64,000 bases of DNA from Aureococcus anophagefferens (taxonomy: Eukaryota > Sar > Pelagophyceae > Pelagomonadales > Pelagomonadaceae). Of this stretch, positions 18,721 through 29,700 are shown piece by piece. How positions within the stretch are numbered: the stretch's first letter is position 1; every line of letters starts with the position of its first letter. The notes under the pieces were generated by a model. That model did no database searches and was not told where the DNA came from. It saw only the letters and a program-made list of their open reading frames with translations. Made by a program: the position numbers and the translations under genes. The stretch spans positions 104,021 through 168,020 of the forward strand of contig NW_008705581.1 of assembly GCF_000186865.1 (NCBI RefSeq), written 5' to 3'.

Positions 18721-19032
18721 ATGGCCCCCACGCGCGTGATGAAGCACTTCGAGACGGAGAAGCTGGCCAAGGCCCAGCGGCCGAAGCACCGCAAGGGGCG
18801 CCTCTCCGCGCGGACGAAGGTCGTGCGCGAGGTCGTGCGCGAGGTCGCGGGCCTCGTGCCCTACGAGAAGCGCATTTTGGACATGATCAAGACGGGGGGC
18901 GCGTCGAGCGAGAAGCGCATGTACAAATTCGCCAAGATGCGCCTCGGCACGCACAAGCGCGCGATCAAGAAGCGCGAGGACATGAAGGACATCTACGCGC
19001 AGATGCGCGCGCGCCAAGCGATGGAGAAGTAG
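18721..19032 (+). CDS. RPL36: 60S ribosomal protein L36 (eL36)
   Basis: A single-exon frame of 103 residues starts at ATG 18721. It is recognisable along its length as eL36: the KGRLSARTKVVREVVREVAG block, LVPYEKRILDMIKTG, and the Arg/Lys-rich KRMYKFAKMRLGTHKRAIKK near the C-terminus. The length is normal. It is a small basic large-subunit protein of cytosolic ribosomes. A GTG-type upstream extension to 18649 overlaps the leader and was rejected. A transposon-like element sits directly in its upstream region and could affect its promoter. Confidence 0.95.
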   Translation: MAPTRVMKHFETEKLAKAQRPKHRKGRLSARTKVVREVVREVAGLVPYEKRILDMIKTGGASSEKRMYKFAKMRLGTHKRAIKKREDMKDIYAQMRARQAMEK

Positions 19033-19416
19033 AGCGGTGGCCCCGCGGGGGACGAGCCCCCGGAGGCCCTCGCCCGGCGGCTGCCGTGCCGCCCGACGCC
19101 GTCGACCGTACGCGGGCCGCAGCGCGCGGTCCCGCACAAACCTAACGTCTCTGTGACACCGTTCCGCGCGGTTCGGGGCGCCCGACGGCCGCGCGCTGGG
19201 GGGTTGGGGGCACGCCCCGCCGGGGAGCGCCGCGCTCCCCGGGGAGCGACACGTCCGGAGTCCGCCGACCGGGGGCGCCCCCCGTCCGGCGTGGTCCGCC
19301 GCGACGCGGAGGGGAGACGTCCGCGGCGGCCCGGGACTCGGCCCGGGAGGGTCGCCCCCCCCCCGCCGGCGCCGACGACGCGCGGGCGGCGCTGGTTACA
19401 GCCCCCCCGCCCCCCG
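19033..19416. other. Convergent 3' intergenic region
   Basis: The spacer lies between RPL36 and the next minus-strand gene. It is extremely GC-rich with C- and G-runs (for example around 19355-19370). No gene or repeat is supported. Confidence 0.4.
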
Positions 19417-20118
19417 CTAGATGAGGAAGTCGTGGTTCGTGAAGACGACGTCGAGGAAGTAGTTGTCGATGAACGACTCCGGGGACGTCCGCGGCCAGAG
19501 CCGCGCGGCGGACCGCGTCGTCGTCGCGGCGTCGTCGTCGTCGTCCTCGTGCCAGACCGCCCGCAGGGCGTTGTCCAGGAGCGTCTCCTTGCGCCAGAGC
19601 TCGTCGAAGAGCATCTCGTTGAGCTGCCGCATCCACGTGAAAAGCTCGAGCGGCGACGCCGGGCACGACCCCGCGGGCGTCGCCGGGTCCCAGCCGTCGC
19701 GGTCCAGGAGCGCGCAGCCGTCCTCGACGGCCTTGAGGCAGTCGTCCGCGGCGCGGTTCAGCTCCGGGAGCGTCGCGTTCCGCAGGTGCGACGCGAGGCG
19801 CTGCGTCTCGCGCCGGTGGTCGACCGCGAGCTGCTTCGCGAGGCCGTCCTTGAGCGAGTGGAGGGCGCCGAGCTTGCGCTCGTCCCAGACGCAGCGCTCC
19901 AGCACGGGCACGCGGCCGGCGAACGCCGCGACGCTGTTGAGCACGTCGGCGGCCTCGTCCTCGGTGTCGATCCAGCGCCGCAGCGCGGCGACGTGCTCCT
20001 TGAAGCAGCGCGTGGCGGCCTTGTAGTTGGCGTGGACGGGCGGCGGCTTGGGGGTCGGCGGCGTCCCGGGCGTGCTCGGCTTGGCCTGCTTCTTCTTGTT
20101 CCGCTGCGGCGTCGGCAT
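19417..20118 (-). CDS. Helical protein of unknown function
   Basis: The start ATG 20118 gives 233 residues. The N-terminus is a basic, Pro/Thr-rich linker (TPQRNKKKQAKPSTPGTPP). From about residue 30 the protein is predominantly helical: NYKAATRCFKEHVAALRRWI, DVLNSVAAFAGRVPVLERCV, ELNRAADDCLKAVEDGCALL. It ends with NYFLDVVFTNHDFLI. Codon usage is like the neighbours and there is no targeting signal. I do not recognise a family. It diverges from the RIIa-domain gene with about 180-220 bp between the starts. An upstream start at 20322 overlaps the divergent gene's leader and was rejected. Confidence 0.6.
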   Translation of the reverse strand: MPTPQRNKKKQAKPSTPGTPPTPKPPPVHANYKAATRCFKEHVAALRRWIDTEDEAADVLNSVAAFAGRVPVLERCVWDERKLGALHSLKDGLAKQLAVDHRRETQRLASHLRNATLPELNRAADDCLKAVEDGCALLDRDGWDPATPAGSCPASPLELFTWMRQLNEMLFDELWRKETLLDNALRAVWHEDDDDDAATTTRSAARLWPRTSPESFIDNYFLDVVFTNHDFLI

Positions 20119-20339
20119 GGGGGCTTCGCGAGCGGCGGCGCGACCGGCGCGCGCGCCGGCGATGCGCAGCGGCGCGCGCGGGCGACGGGGTCTTTCGCGC
20201 AGCGCTCGAGACCGCGGCGGTGGCGCGTCCGGGTGCGGCGACCGTGGAGCCGAGCGGTCGGCGCCGAGGCTGGGCCTCCCTGCACCCAGAGTGCTCGATG
20301 GGTGCAACCAAAGGATACACAAGGTCTAACGCATTCAGC

Positions 20340-21656
20340 ATGGTGGCGGAGACGACGGCGCGCGACGCCTTCGAGGACTGCGTGCAGTACGCGAAGCGGC
20401 ACAACTTCGGCGAGATCCTCCAGGAGTACGTCGTGCGCGTGCTCCGCGAGCGGCCCAGCGACCCCGTGGCCTTCCTCATCGACGAGATCACGAAGCGCCC
20501 CTTCACGCCCGCGTCGAGCGCGGCGTCGAACCCCTTCTTCCGGGACCCGCTCCGCGACGGCCCCGACGCGCGCCTGCGCGTGGCGGCGTCGCCGGGCCTC
20601 TTCTTCCGCGAGGCCTGCGCCCAGTGCAAGGGCCGCGTCGAGGCGGCCTGCGCGTACGACGTGCCGACGGTCGTCGTCCACGGCTCCGTGACGACGGACC
20701 AGTTCGTGCGCACGGCGCGGGGCGCGCGGCTCGCGGCGCCCGGCGAGCAGGACGATTTGAGCCTGCGGGCGTTGGACGATGCGACCTGCGCGCCGAAGAA
20801 CCCGGAGTCGGGGCCCTACTGCGTCGACGTCGTCTCGGCTTTGGTCTCCATCGAGATCGCGCGGCGCCAGGGCATGTACGAGCCCGCGCCCTCCCGCGAG
20901 GCCATGCGCGACTTCGCGCCCCAGTTCCTGCTGGGCTACCTCCGGGGCCTGGGCCAGACCAAGGCTGAGTTTACGACGCTCCGGGAGAAGTACGCCACGG
21001 GCGAGCTCGACTTCCCCTTCGCCGACGGCCTCGAGCCGGCCCTGTCGCCCGGCGCGCCGGCGCCCTTCCACGAGCCCCTGCCGGCGTCGGAGGCGACGGG
21101 GAAATACGCGCTGCAGCACTCGTCGCGGTGCGCGGAGATGCGGAAAGCAACGCTCGACGCGGACGACGCGGTCGTCAACGCGGTGCAAAAGGCCTGGAAC
21201 GCCACGGAGGGCGCCTGCGTCGTCGTCGAGGCCGGCCGCCTGCCGGGGTCCCGGACGCTCGTCGCGTTGGCCTTCGACGGGGGCGCCGCCTGCAAGCTCG
21301 TCGAGGCGTTCCCCGTCCCCGCGAACGGCCTCGAAGGCCTGGAGCGCGCGAATCTGGCCTGCGCGGCGGCGCTGCCGCGCTTCCTCGGGCGCCTGGAGGG
21401 GTTCGCGGCCGTCGAGCTCGAGACGTTCCAGAGGTTCGAAGCGCCCGTCGCCGACAAGAAGGCCGCGGGCAAGCTCGCGCTGTGGTTGGGCGCGGCGCTC
21501 GGCATCTCCCACTCCCTCACGGGCGCCGACGTCGACGCGCTCCGCCGCGACGCCGCCGCCCGCTTCGTCGAGTGGACCGCGCTCGCGTCCGACATCGACG
21601 CGGAGGTCACGATCGCCTGGGAGGAGTACTGCGCCGCCGCCGCCGCGCTCCTCTAG
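20340..21656 (+). CDS. RIIa/Dpy-30-type docking-domain protein
   Basis: The start ATG 20340 (MVAETTARDAFEDC) gives 438 residues; an ATG at 20298 would add 14. The N-terminal 45 residues read AKRHNFGEILQEYVVRVLRE then PSDPVAFLIDEI. This is the X-type dimerisation/docking helix pair seen in RIIa and Dpy-30 domains, commonly found in ciliary and signalling scaffold proteins. The remaining 390 residues include VPTVVVHGSVTTDQFVRTA, DDAVVNAVQKAWNATEGACV and a C-terminal helical segment. I cannot place these in a family. It is inferred to be a homodimeric adaptor, possibly flagellar. The frame is uninterrupted. Confidence 0.7.
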   Translation: MVAETTARDAFEDCVQYAKRHNFGEILQEYVVRVLRERPSDPVAFLIDEITKRPFTPASSAASNPFFRDPLRDGPDARLRVAASPGLFFREACAQCKGRVEAACAYDVPTVVVHGSVTTDQFVRTARGARLAAPGEQDDLSLRALDDATCAPKNPESGPYCVDVVSALVSIEIARRQGMYEPAPSREAMRDFAPQFLLGYLRGLGQTKAEFTTLREKYATGELDFPFADGLEPALSPGAPAPFHEPLPASEATGKYALQHSSRCAEMRKATLDADDAVVNAVQKAWNATEGACVVVEAGRLPGSRTLVALAFDGGAACKLVEAFPVPANGLEGLERANLACAAALPRFLGRLEGFAAVELETFQRFEAPVADKKAAGKLALWLGAALGISHSLTGADVDALRRDAAARFVEWTALASDIDAEVTIAWEEYCAAAAALL

Positions 21657-21680
21657 GCGGCGCCCCGTCTAACGATAATC

Positions 21681-23943
21681 CTACGCCGCGGACCTCGCGC
21701 GCGGCCCGCGGACGTCGTCCGGCGCCGCCGACGCGACCGAGCCCGCGGACCGCGCGCGCGGCCCCCGGGGGGGCTCGCCGCCGGCGTCGGAGAGGACGGA
21801 CTCGGACGACGTCGAGTCGCGCGCGTCCGTGTCGCTGTCCGACGACGCCGCGGGCGCGCGCTCCGCCGCCGCGGCGCTCTTCGACGCCAGTATGGACCGC
21901 TTCGACACGTGGTCCTGGTGCGCGTGCTCCACGCGCAGCACGTTCCACCCCACGCGCCGCGCGACCTCCGCCGCGGCCTGTGTGGAAATCAAATCTTCAA
22001 CCCGACTTCAATGTTCGCGTATTCGAATGTTTCGACACAATCTCTTCGGCTGCGCTTCGAGAACTCGACGAGAGCAATCGATTCGTCCAAAAATCAGCCG
22101 AATCGACTTCGATTTGACCGAGATAGAGAGGTTTGAAGTATTTGCTGGACAGGGCGTTCCCCTGGTTGATCTCCACACAGGCCGCGGCGAACAGGGTCTC
22201 GTGCGTGCCCGACGCCAGCGTCCCCGACGCCTCGACGCCCGTGTTCGCGACCCACAGCAGGCGGAACGCCAGGTCCAAGACGCAGGCGGCCCGGAGGTAG
22301 CGCGGCGGCACGTTCCGCCGCTCCCGGAGCCGCCACGCGCCCCGCCCGCCGAAGACGCCCCAGTCGTGGACGAGGTCCCAGTAGTAGGAAAAGAGCGTCG
22401 AGCACGTCGCGCCGACGACGAAGAGCGGGCGGCGGGGCCCGTGGCACGTCAAAGCGGCCGTCATGGCCATCACCGAAACGAAGTACTTGGCCGCGTTGTA
22501 CTGCGACGGTCCGTGGTTCTCCGGGCCGCAGCGCCGCCGCGCGCACTGCCAGAAGCGGACCCAGTAGGGCGCGACCGCGAGGCCGAAGCGCGCGAAGTGC
22601 TCCGCGGCCGCGCCCCGCCCGCCGCCCCGCGCGGCGACGCAGGCCAGCAGGCCCAGATCCCCGAGCACGCGCGTCTGCGAGCAGAACTGGTCCGCCACGA
22701 AGGTGTGCTCGAAGCCCACGGAGCCGCCGCAGGGCGCGGCCGCGTTCGCGCGCAGCACCCGCGTGAGGTAGGGGCACTCCGACGCGAGGAACCGCAGGCC
22801 CCGGCGGCTCAGCAGGCTGCCCGACGCCAGGAGCACCAACACGGTAGCCGCGAGGTACGCGCGGCGCACGTTGAGCACGACGCCCAGCAGCGCGACGAGC
22901 GCCGACGCGAGCACGCCCGACGTCATCCGCGCCAAAAACGGCCACTCGAGGGTCTCCGCGGCCCGCGCCGGCAGCATGGCGAAGACGTTGACCCAGTTCA
23001 CGGACGTCTCCTGCCACGCGAGGATGTCGACCGCGAACCCTAAAACGTGGAGCGCGGGCAAAGAAGCGAGCCGAACAAAGGCCCAGCCGACGTCGTCGAG
23101 CGTCTCCACGGGCGACTCCAGATGCTGCCGCGCGACGAGCAGCGACGCCGACGCGCACGCGGCGACGCCGACCAAGGCGCCCGCGACGAACGTGTCCGCG
23201 CCGCGCGACGGCCGCCGGAGCGCGTAGTCGCCCGCGCCGTCGCGCAGCGCCGCGCGCGCCGCCGACAGGTGGCCCTCCGTGAAGAGCTGGGCGTAGGTCG
23301 CCTCGACCTCGCTCCGCAGCGCGGCGACGGTCGCGGGCCCGGACCGCCAGAAGGAGCACCGCTCCGCCGCGGACGTGTACGCGCCCTTCCAGGCCACGCC
23401 GAGCAGCTTGTCGTGCTTCTTCGCGATCTTAGCCACGGCCGTCGCGTTGAGCTCGCAGAAGCTCGAGAGGAGGGCGCAGAGCAGGTGGACCTGCATGAGC
23501 TCCTCCGCGACGCCGGAGCCGCCGCCGCGCGCGGCGACGCGCGACGCGCGGACGTCCAGATCCTGGAGCATGCGCAGGTAGAAGGCCTCGACGCGCGCCA
23601 CGTCGGCGTCGAGCGCCGCGTAGAAGGCCTTCTGCGCCGCGCCGGGCGCGGCCGCGGACGCGCGGAACGACGCCGACGTCGCGAGGCCGACGACGCGCTG
23701 CCGCCCGAGGCTCCGCAGCTCCACCTCCCGCTCGAAGTCGTCGCCCGTCTCCAGGGGCCGCAGCTCCACGAGCAGGGGCGACTCGTCCTCGTCGGCGCCC
23801 GGCTCCGGCGAGTCCGCGCGGGGCCGGCCGGCCGGCGTCTCGGCGACGACGGCGTCGAGCCGCCGCTTGAGGCCGAAATAGTCGACGTACTCGTCCTTCC
23901 ACTCCTGCACCATCTCCTTCATGAGCCGCACGCCGAACTTCAT
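21681..23943 (-). CDS. SPX-EXS phosphate exporter (PHO1/XPR1 family), introner-interrupted
   Basis: The model joins 23943..22189 and 21977..21681 (683 residues). The protein starts MKFGVRLMKEMVQEWKDEYV, the SPX-domain opening, with the SPX core continuing to about residue 190 (KKHDKLLG, AYTSAAERC). Several membrane segments follow (about 255-420). The EXS domain has LFVVGATCSTLFSYYWDLVH, DWGVFGG, YLRAACVLDLAFRLLW and, across the introner, LFAAAEVARRVGWNVLRVEH. SPX domains sense inositol pyrophosphates, and EXS domains form the phosphate-export path, so it is inferred to be a phosphate exporter in an internal or plasma membrane. The C-terminus is Ser/Asp-rich. The introner is in phase 0. Confidence 0.9.
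21978..22180 (-). mobile_element. Family-A introner, copy A3 (203 bp)
   Basis: The exact 8-bp duplication in gene sense is GCCGCGGC. The intron is GC-AG and covers 22188..21978. The element ends are CTGTGTGG and a CACAG acceptor. Removal restores a continuous EXS domain. Confidence 0.95.
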
Positions 23944-24290
23944 GGCGCCGCGGGCGGGACGGAGACCGGGAGGAGATCGATCGAGAGGGAGGGATGGTCG
24001 AAGCTGCCCGCCAATGCTGCCCAAGACCAAAAGCCAAGGGGATCTTCAAGATACTTGAAGATCCCCTTGCAAAAGCACGTGCAACCAGCTTCGGCGTGTG
24101 GGAGTGCAAGGAGTTCAAGCGCGGGCGGGCCGGTCCCGATCCTCGACTTCTGAGGGGAGGGTGGGATGGTCGCTGCTGCCCGCCCGCAAGCCAGTGCTGC
24201 CCGCGACGAGGCACGTGCGACCCTCTCGACAGCCTCGACATGTGAAAGTGCAGCGCAAACCTTGTAGCCTACATTGCACATACAAAAACG
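23944..24290. repeat. Divergent spacer with a perfect hairpin and diverged direct repeats
   Basis: A perfect 15-bp inverted repeat (AAGGGGATCTTCAAG and its complement, 3-bp loop) occupies 24037-24069. Two diverged direct copies of a GGGATGGTCG…GCTGCCCGCC…TGCTGCCC…GCACGTGC block lie at about 23992-24083 and 24163-24220, so the hairpin lies within the first copy. The spacer separates the SPX-EXS gene from the hydrolase-MYND gene and must hold both promoters. Confidence 0.75.
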
Positions 24291-25496
24291 ATGGCGGCCT
24301 ACATCGGCATCACCCCGCCACACCTGCGGTTCCTATGTCTGCACGGAAAAGGTTCGGACGGCGCGGGCCTGCGCAAGGCCATGGCGGAGACGATGCAGCA
24401 CGCGAACCTGCCGCACGTCGATTTTAGCTACATGGACGCGCCCTGGGAGGACGACGTCCCGCCGGTGCTGCCCATGGTCGACGCCGACGCGTCGCTCGCG
24501 GAGCGGCGCTGCTGGTGGCGCGAGCGGTTCAACGACGAGTTCGGCCGCTGGGACTACGAGGGCGCGGAGCACGCCGTCGCGGCCGTGCTCGCGCGGCTCG
24601 GCGAGGAGTCGCCGCCGTTCCACGGCCTCGTCGGCGAGGGCCAGGGCGGCGAGCTCGCGGCCATCGTGCTCGCGATGCAGATCCGGAACGAGTTCCCGCC
24701 GGGCGTGCCTAAAAGCCTGCGCTACGGCTGGATCCAGAACGCGTCGAGCCCCCGGGACGCGCAGGCGGGCAAGGCCCTGAAAGACAAGGATGTATTACGG
24801 AACCGGCCCGGCGGCGTGCCGTCCATCCTCGTCACGGCCTACGTGCGCGACGACGCGTCGGACCCGCGGACGACGGGGCCCTGCCACCTCAGCGAGCGCC
24901 TCGGCTCCGTCTTCGCGGCGCAGTATTGGGGCGAGGACGGCGCGCCGACGTGCCTCCTGCCGCCCGAGGACGCGCGCGAGGACGACGTGACGGCCTTCGT
25001 CCAGTCCTTCTTCGCGCCGGGCGCCGACGACCGCATGCGGCGCATGTGCGCGGCCTGCGGCGCGCGCGCCAAGTTCTCCTGCGGGTCCTGCAAGGCCGCG
25101 CGCTACTGCTCGCGCGAGTGCCAGAAGGACCACTGGGGCCTCCACAAGGACGACTGCGCCCCGGCGGCGGCGGCGCTCGCGGCGCGGGACGCGGCGACGG
25201 CCGCGGCGCTCCGGAAGGCCGCGGACGACGCGATCGGCCCGGACCTCGGCGAGCGGCCGGACCGGTCGCCCGGGGAGTTCGTCCGGCTCACGGACATGTT
25301 CGAGGAGCTCGAGCGCGAGCAGGAGGCGGCCCTCGGCATGACGCCGCCCGACGACGCGCCGCCCGTGGACCCCAAAGTCTACGAGGAGCGCCACCCGTCC
25401 GACGACGAGTCCGACGGCGACGACGGCTACGTCGTCGACACGTTCATGACCCAGGGCGCCGAGGAGGCCAAGGGGCCCGTCGAGGTCGAACTTTAA
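24291..25496 (+). CDS. FSH1-like alpha/beta-hydrolase fused to a MYND zinc finger
   Basis: A single-exon frame of 401 residues starts at ATG 24291. Residues 10-250 resemble the FSH1 serine-hydrolase fold: LRFLCLHGKGSDGAGLRKAM at the start (HG-x-G oxyanion motif), then ERLGSVFAAQYW. The nucleophile elbow reads LVGEGQGGELAA where the family has G-x-S-x-G, so the serine is missing and catalysis is unlikely. Residues 252-290 are a MYND zinc finger (CAACGARAKFSC, CKAARYCSRECQKDHW, HKDDC) that mediates protein contacts. The acidic C-terminal 100 residues are probably disordered. It is inferred to be a non-catalytic adaptor rather than an esterase. Confidence 0.82.
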   Translation: MAAYIGITPPHLRFLCLHGKGSDGAGLRKAMAETMQHANLPHVDFSYMDAPWEDDVPPVLPMVDADASLAERRCWWRERFNDEFGRWDYEGAEHAVAAVLARLGEESPPFHGLVGEGQGGELAAIVLAMQIRNEFPPGVPKSLRYGWIQNASSPRDAQAGKALKDKDVLRNRPGGVPSILVTAYVRDDASDPRTTGPCHLSERLGSVFAAQYWGEDGAPTCLLPPEDAREDDVTAFVQSFFAPGADDRMRRMCAACGARAKFSCGSCKAARYCSRECQKDHWGLHKDDCAPAAAALAARDAATAAALRKAADDAIGPDLGERPDRSPGEFVRLTDMFEELEREQEAALGMTPPDDAPPVDPKVYEERHPSDDESDGDDGYVVDTFMTQGAEEAKGPVEVEL

Positions 25497-25535
25497 TTCG
25501 TGCGGGGGCGGGGATGTTGGACCGCCGGGGGGGCT

Positions 25536-25756
25536 TCAGAGCGCGTGGGGGCACCACGAGTCGGGGTCGTTGGGGTCGCCGCCGCGGCCGTGGCACGCGC
25601 GGCGCATGCTCTCGACGAAGGCGTCGAACTCCTTGATGTCGATGACGCCGTCGCCGTTCGCGTCGGCCGTCTCGATGAACTCGACGACCTCGGTCTCCGA
25701 GAGCACGCCGAAGCGCTCGAGGAGCTCGCGCATCTGCTCGCGCTCGATGCCGTGCG
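25536..25756 (-). pseudogene. 3' part of a split EF-hand gene
   Basis: The minus-strand frame reads IEREQMRELLERFGVLSETE, then TADANGDGVIDIKEFDAFV (a canonical EF-hand loop) and ends DPNDPDSWCPHAL with TGA. Its first 54 bp (25703-25756) are identical to 35090-35143, where the matching 5' part of such a gene ends. At 25756 the homology stops with no AG acceptor, so this is not a clean exon start. The two parts together would make a coherent small mitochondrial-type calcium-binding protein. It is therefore likely one gene interrupted by about 9.3 kb, or an assembly join. Confidence 0.6.
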
Positions 25757-26765
25757 GCGTTCGCCGCGACGCCGCGGTCCGGGCGCCGCCGCGTCCGCGC
25801 GCGCCGCGACGGCGGGACCGAGCGCCGTCGAACGGTCCAAGAATCGCGGAAATCCGTCGCGATCCGGCCGAGCGGCCGAGCGCGCCGGTCCCGCGGGCCC
25901 GCGGGCGCCCGCGCCGGAACGTTCTTCGCCTCCCGCGCCGCCGCGATCACCGGCGGGGTCGGTCCGAAGCCCCGGTGCGTCCGCCGGCGCCGCGGGCCGC
26001 GGGACGACGCCAAAACGCCGGCGTCGCGACCCGGAGCGACGACGCCTCGGCCGCCGAGAGCTCTGCTTTTTGCACGACGACGCTCGCTCGTCGTGAGCCC
26101 GTGCCGGGACGGCGACGAAGCCCCGGCGGCGCGCGTGCGGCGCACGGACGCGCGCAACCCGCGGTGCGGGCGATATATGACAGATTAGACTTGGCAAAAT
26201 CTCGTGAGGCCGTGAAGGCCCGGGCAAGCACTTGCCGGGCCTGATCGATCGCTAAACCACTCCCAGCGTCCCGCGCCGGCCGAGCGGGTCGCGACCTCCG
26301 GCCACCGCTCCGCCCGCCGCTCCCCGCGCCCCGACGCGGACGTCCCGTCGGCTGCGGGGATCGCCGCGGCGACCGGTGGCAGCGCCGCGGTCGGCGCGCG
26401 GTCCGCGCCGACGGAGACATCGGCCGCGTCGACGCGGTCCTTCAAATTTTCGATCGGAGGTCTGGGAGCGGTCCTGGGGACGCTCCGGGGGAAGTGCACG
26501 AGGCGCGACCTAAAAACTCCGGGCACGGTGTTTTCGGGTTTCGTGTCAACTTGGACTTCAAAGAGAATGTCCACAACTCGCCAGGTCTCGAAGCGACTCG
26601 ATCTCGTGCGCCGCCGCGTCTCTCGCCCCGCGCGCGCGCCCCGGGGCCCCGCGCGGCCCGCGCGCCCCGCGCGACGCCCCGCGCGCCCCACGAGCCCGCC
26701 CGAGCGCCGCCACACACCCACAATCACCGTTTCGCTCACAGGTGCTGATCGATTTGTGTCAAGCC
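25757..26765. other. Noncoding region containing a family-C core element
   Basis: From 25757 to about 25950 the DNA aligns, in inverted orientation, with 34890-35089. Both hold TCC(AA)(A/G)AATCGCGGAAATC followed by CGTCGCGATC, the family-C version of the introner core. Further right, an imperfect hairpin (AGGCCCGGGCAAG / CTTGCCGGGCCT) lies at about 26216-26242. No gene is supported, and 26400-26765 is the presumed leader of the large downstream gene. Confidence 0.5.
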
Positions 26766-29700
26766 ATGGCCAAGGACAAGGCGTCGACGCGCAAGCCCCG
26801 CCGGCGCAACGCCCGGGCGCGCGACGACGGCGGCACGCGGCGCGCGACGGAAGCGACGCCGCCCGTCCGGGCGTCGAAGCGACTGTCCGTGCAGGTGTCC
26901 GCGGCCGCGTCCGCGTTCCTCGTCAACTTTAGGCTCCGGCTCGACGCGATCGCGTCGATCTTCGTCAACTACCACGAGGAGCGCGAGGCCTTGGTCGAGA
27001 AGACCGAGGCCGCGGACCTCATCGAGCAGAACGTCGCCGAGATGATGGGGGTCGTGTACCGCGGCGCGTCCCCGCGTCCGCCGGCGAGTTTGAAAATTTT
27101 CCCGCCCCGCCCCGCGCCTCGCGCGGTCCCTCGCGCTCGCCCCGCCGGGCGCGGCCCACCATCGCTTCGGCGCGCGCGAGCGAGCCCTGCCTTCCCCGGC
27201 GCGCAGGCATGCTCGACTCGACCGCGGACGTGCTCGCGGCGGCCGTGCTCCGCGACCGGTCGGCGTCTCGACGGTCCCGCGCGCGCGTGCTCCGGGGGCG
27301 GGGGCGGGGTCTGGCGCGCGCGCGCGCACGCGAGCGACTGCACGGACATGTCCTTCGCCCCCGCAGGCACGGAGTGGAAGGACGACGCGTCCGCGGAGGA
27401 CGAGGGCCGGTCGCGCAAGCACCTGTCGGCGCGCGGCGCCGCGACGCCCCCCGACGGCTTCGGGGCCACGTCCATGGTCGAGGCATCCCTCGCAGGTCGC
27501 GGCTCGCGCGGCGCGTCGCGTCCTTCCACTGGGGCAACCTGCCCGTCGCGCGGCGTCCGCGAACGCTTCCCCGGAACCGTCGACGCGCGCGCGCGCCCGA
27601 CGCGTCGCGTCGCCGCCCTCGAGCCCCCGCTCGCGCAGGACGTCGCAGATCGCCGACGAGGGCGGCCCCGCGACGCACCAGCTCGTCGCGGCGACGGTCA
27701 TCCCGGACCGGTCCGCGGCGCGCCGCGGCGCGCGCGCGATCGCCACGGAACCGCCGCGCGCCGACGGCCGCGGCTTCGCCCCGCGCAGTTGCTCATCCAG
27801 TTCGTCGTGCTCCCGCGCAAGATGGGCACGGGCCGCGACTCGCTCGAGGTGCGCGACCCGCCCCCCGGGCCCCTCGCGCCGTGCCGCGCGCGCCGGAAGC
27901 GGCGGAAGCGACGACCGCGCGCGCGTCCCCGCGCAGTCGGACGAGAACGTCGTCACGTGCTCATCGACGCCGCGGNNNNNNNNNNNNNNNNNNNNNNNNN
28001 NNNNNNNNNNNNNNNNNNNNNNNNNCCGACGTCGCCCGAGGCCGCGGGGCCCCTCGAGGCCGCGCCGCCGGCGCCGGCGCCGCGCCGCCGCGCCGCCGCG
28101 TCCAAGAAGCGCGTCGTCGACGACGCCGACGCGGACGACGAGGACGAGGCCTGGGAGCCGGGCCGGCCGTCGAACATGGACCTCGACGACGACGAGCAGG
28201 AGCAGGCCGCGAAGGCCAAGCGCAAGCTCAAGCGCCGCTCCAAGAAGAAGTCGGCCAAGGCCAAGAACGCCGCCGGCGCCGCGCCCCACGCGCCGGTCTC
28301 CGCGCCGCCCGCGGCCGCGGCCGCCGCGCCGCCCGAGCCCTCGACGACGATCGCGCCCGCGGCGACGCAGCCGGTCCCGGCCCCGGCCGCGGCGGCCGCG
28401 CCGCCGCCGCGCCCGCTGCCCAAGATCCGCGTCTTCCCGCAGCTCTCCGAGGTCCAGAAGGCGCGCCTCCGCATGAAGGACCAGGAGCACATCCGGCGCG
28501 CGGCGCGGCTCCACGCGGCCGTCACGCAGGAGCAGGAGCGCAACGCGTTCCTGGAGCGCATCCAGGCCGAGGAGGTCCGCCGCGAGCAGGCCCGCATCGC
28601 GGCCGCGCGGCCCGTGCCGCCGCCGCCGAACCGCGCGACCGGCGCGGACGACGACAGCGACGAGGGCTGGGAGGAGAGCGACGAGGACGATCCCGTCGAG
28701 GACCTCATCCACCGCGAGCGCATCCGCGAGCGCGACCTGCTGCGGACGCCCGGCTGCCTCGCCCTCGGCCGCAAGGCCTTCCGCCTCGAGGACATGCCGC
28801 GCGTCACGGAGCGCGACCGCGAGATCCTGCGGCGCGTGCTCTACATCCTCCGCGAGGCCGAGCGGTTTTGCGCCGGCGTCCGCAGCGCACGCGTCGCGCC
28901 GTCGCCGGAAATGATTTGGGCCCCTCGACGCGCGCGATTGCGAGCTTCGACGCCTTCGAGGGGTTCGAGGAGTTCGCGTTCTCCGACGCGCGACGTTTTC
29001 GCAGGCGCAACTGCGGCGAGCTCGAGGTCCCGCGGCCGCGCGAGTGGGCGCTCTCCGAGCTCGGCGACACGATGACGACGGAGGCGATCCGCGCGCGCTT
29101 CGACCTGCGGCGCGACGACGGCGTCTTTTTTTGTGTGTTTTCGCGCGTCTCGCGGACGACGTCTCGCCCGAAACGAGCCCGTCGTACGCGCGACCGCCGT
29201 TGATGTGGTCCGTTACGCGTCGCAGGCGCCTCCAGCGCCTCTTCCCGAACCACGACTTCCGCCTCTCCTGGTCCGTGCGCTTCAACGTCGTCGTCCAGAC
29301 CATCGACGCGATCGCGCTCGACTCGAACCTCGAGCTCACGCGCGTCGACATGGAGGTCCGCCGCTCCACGGTCGGCGTCTACGAGGACTCGCTCGCCTGC
29401 CAGCTCCTGGGCCAGACCTACTACGTCCACCCGGACAAGACGATCAAGATCACGGTCGACCTCGTCGTCACGAGCGAGGTCATCGGCGCGTTCCCGCGTC
29501 TGCGACGGCCGTCCTTCCGCGCGCGAGATCGTTTTCCCTCGCAGGCACGGCCCCGAGCCGCGCCGAGGTCCAGATCAAGGAGCTGGGCTTCCACTTCGTC
29601 GACCCGCTCGCGCCCATCGCGGAGAAGGAGATCGTGCCGCGCGTCCGCGTGTTCATCCCGTACCTCGGCATCGAGGGCTGGATCAGCATCACGTCGCGCG

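Noticed and set aside
26216..26242. AGGCCCGGGCAAG hairpin as a histone-type 3' stem-loop or bacterial terminator.
   Set aside because: The sequence does not match the histone stem-loop, no histone gene is nearby, and the genome is eukaryotic. It has a one-base bulge.
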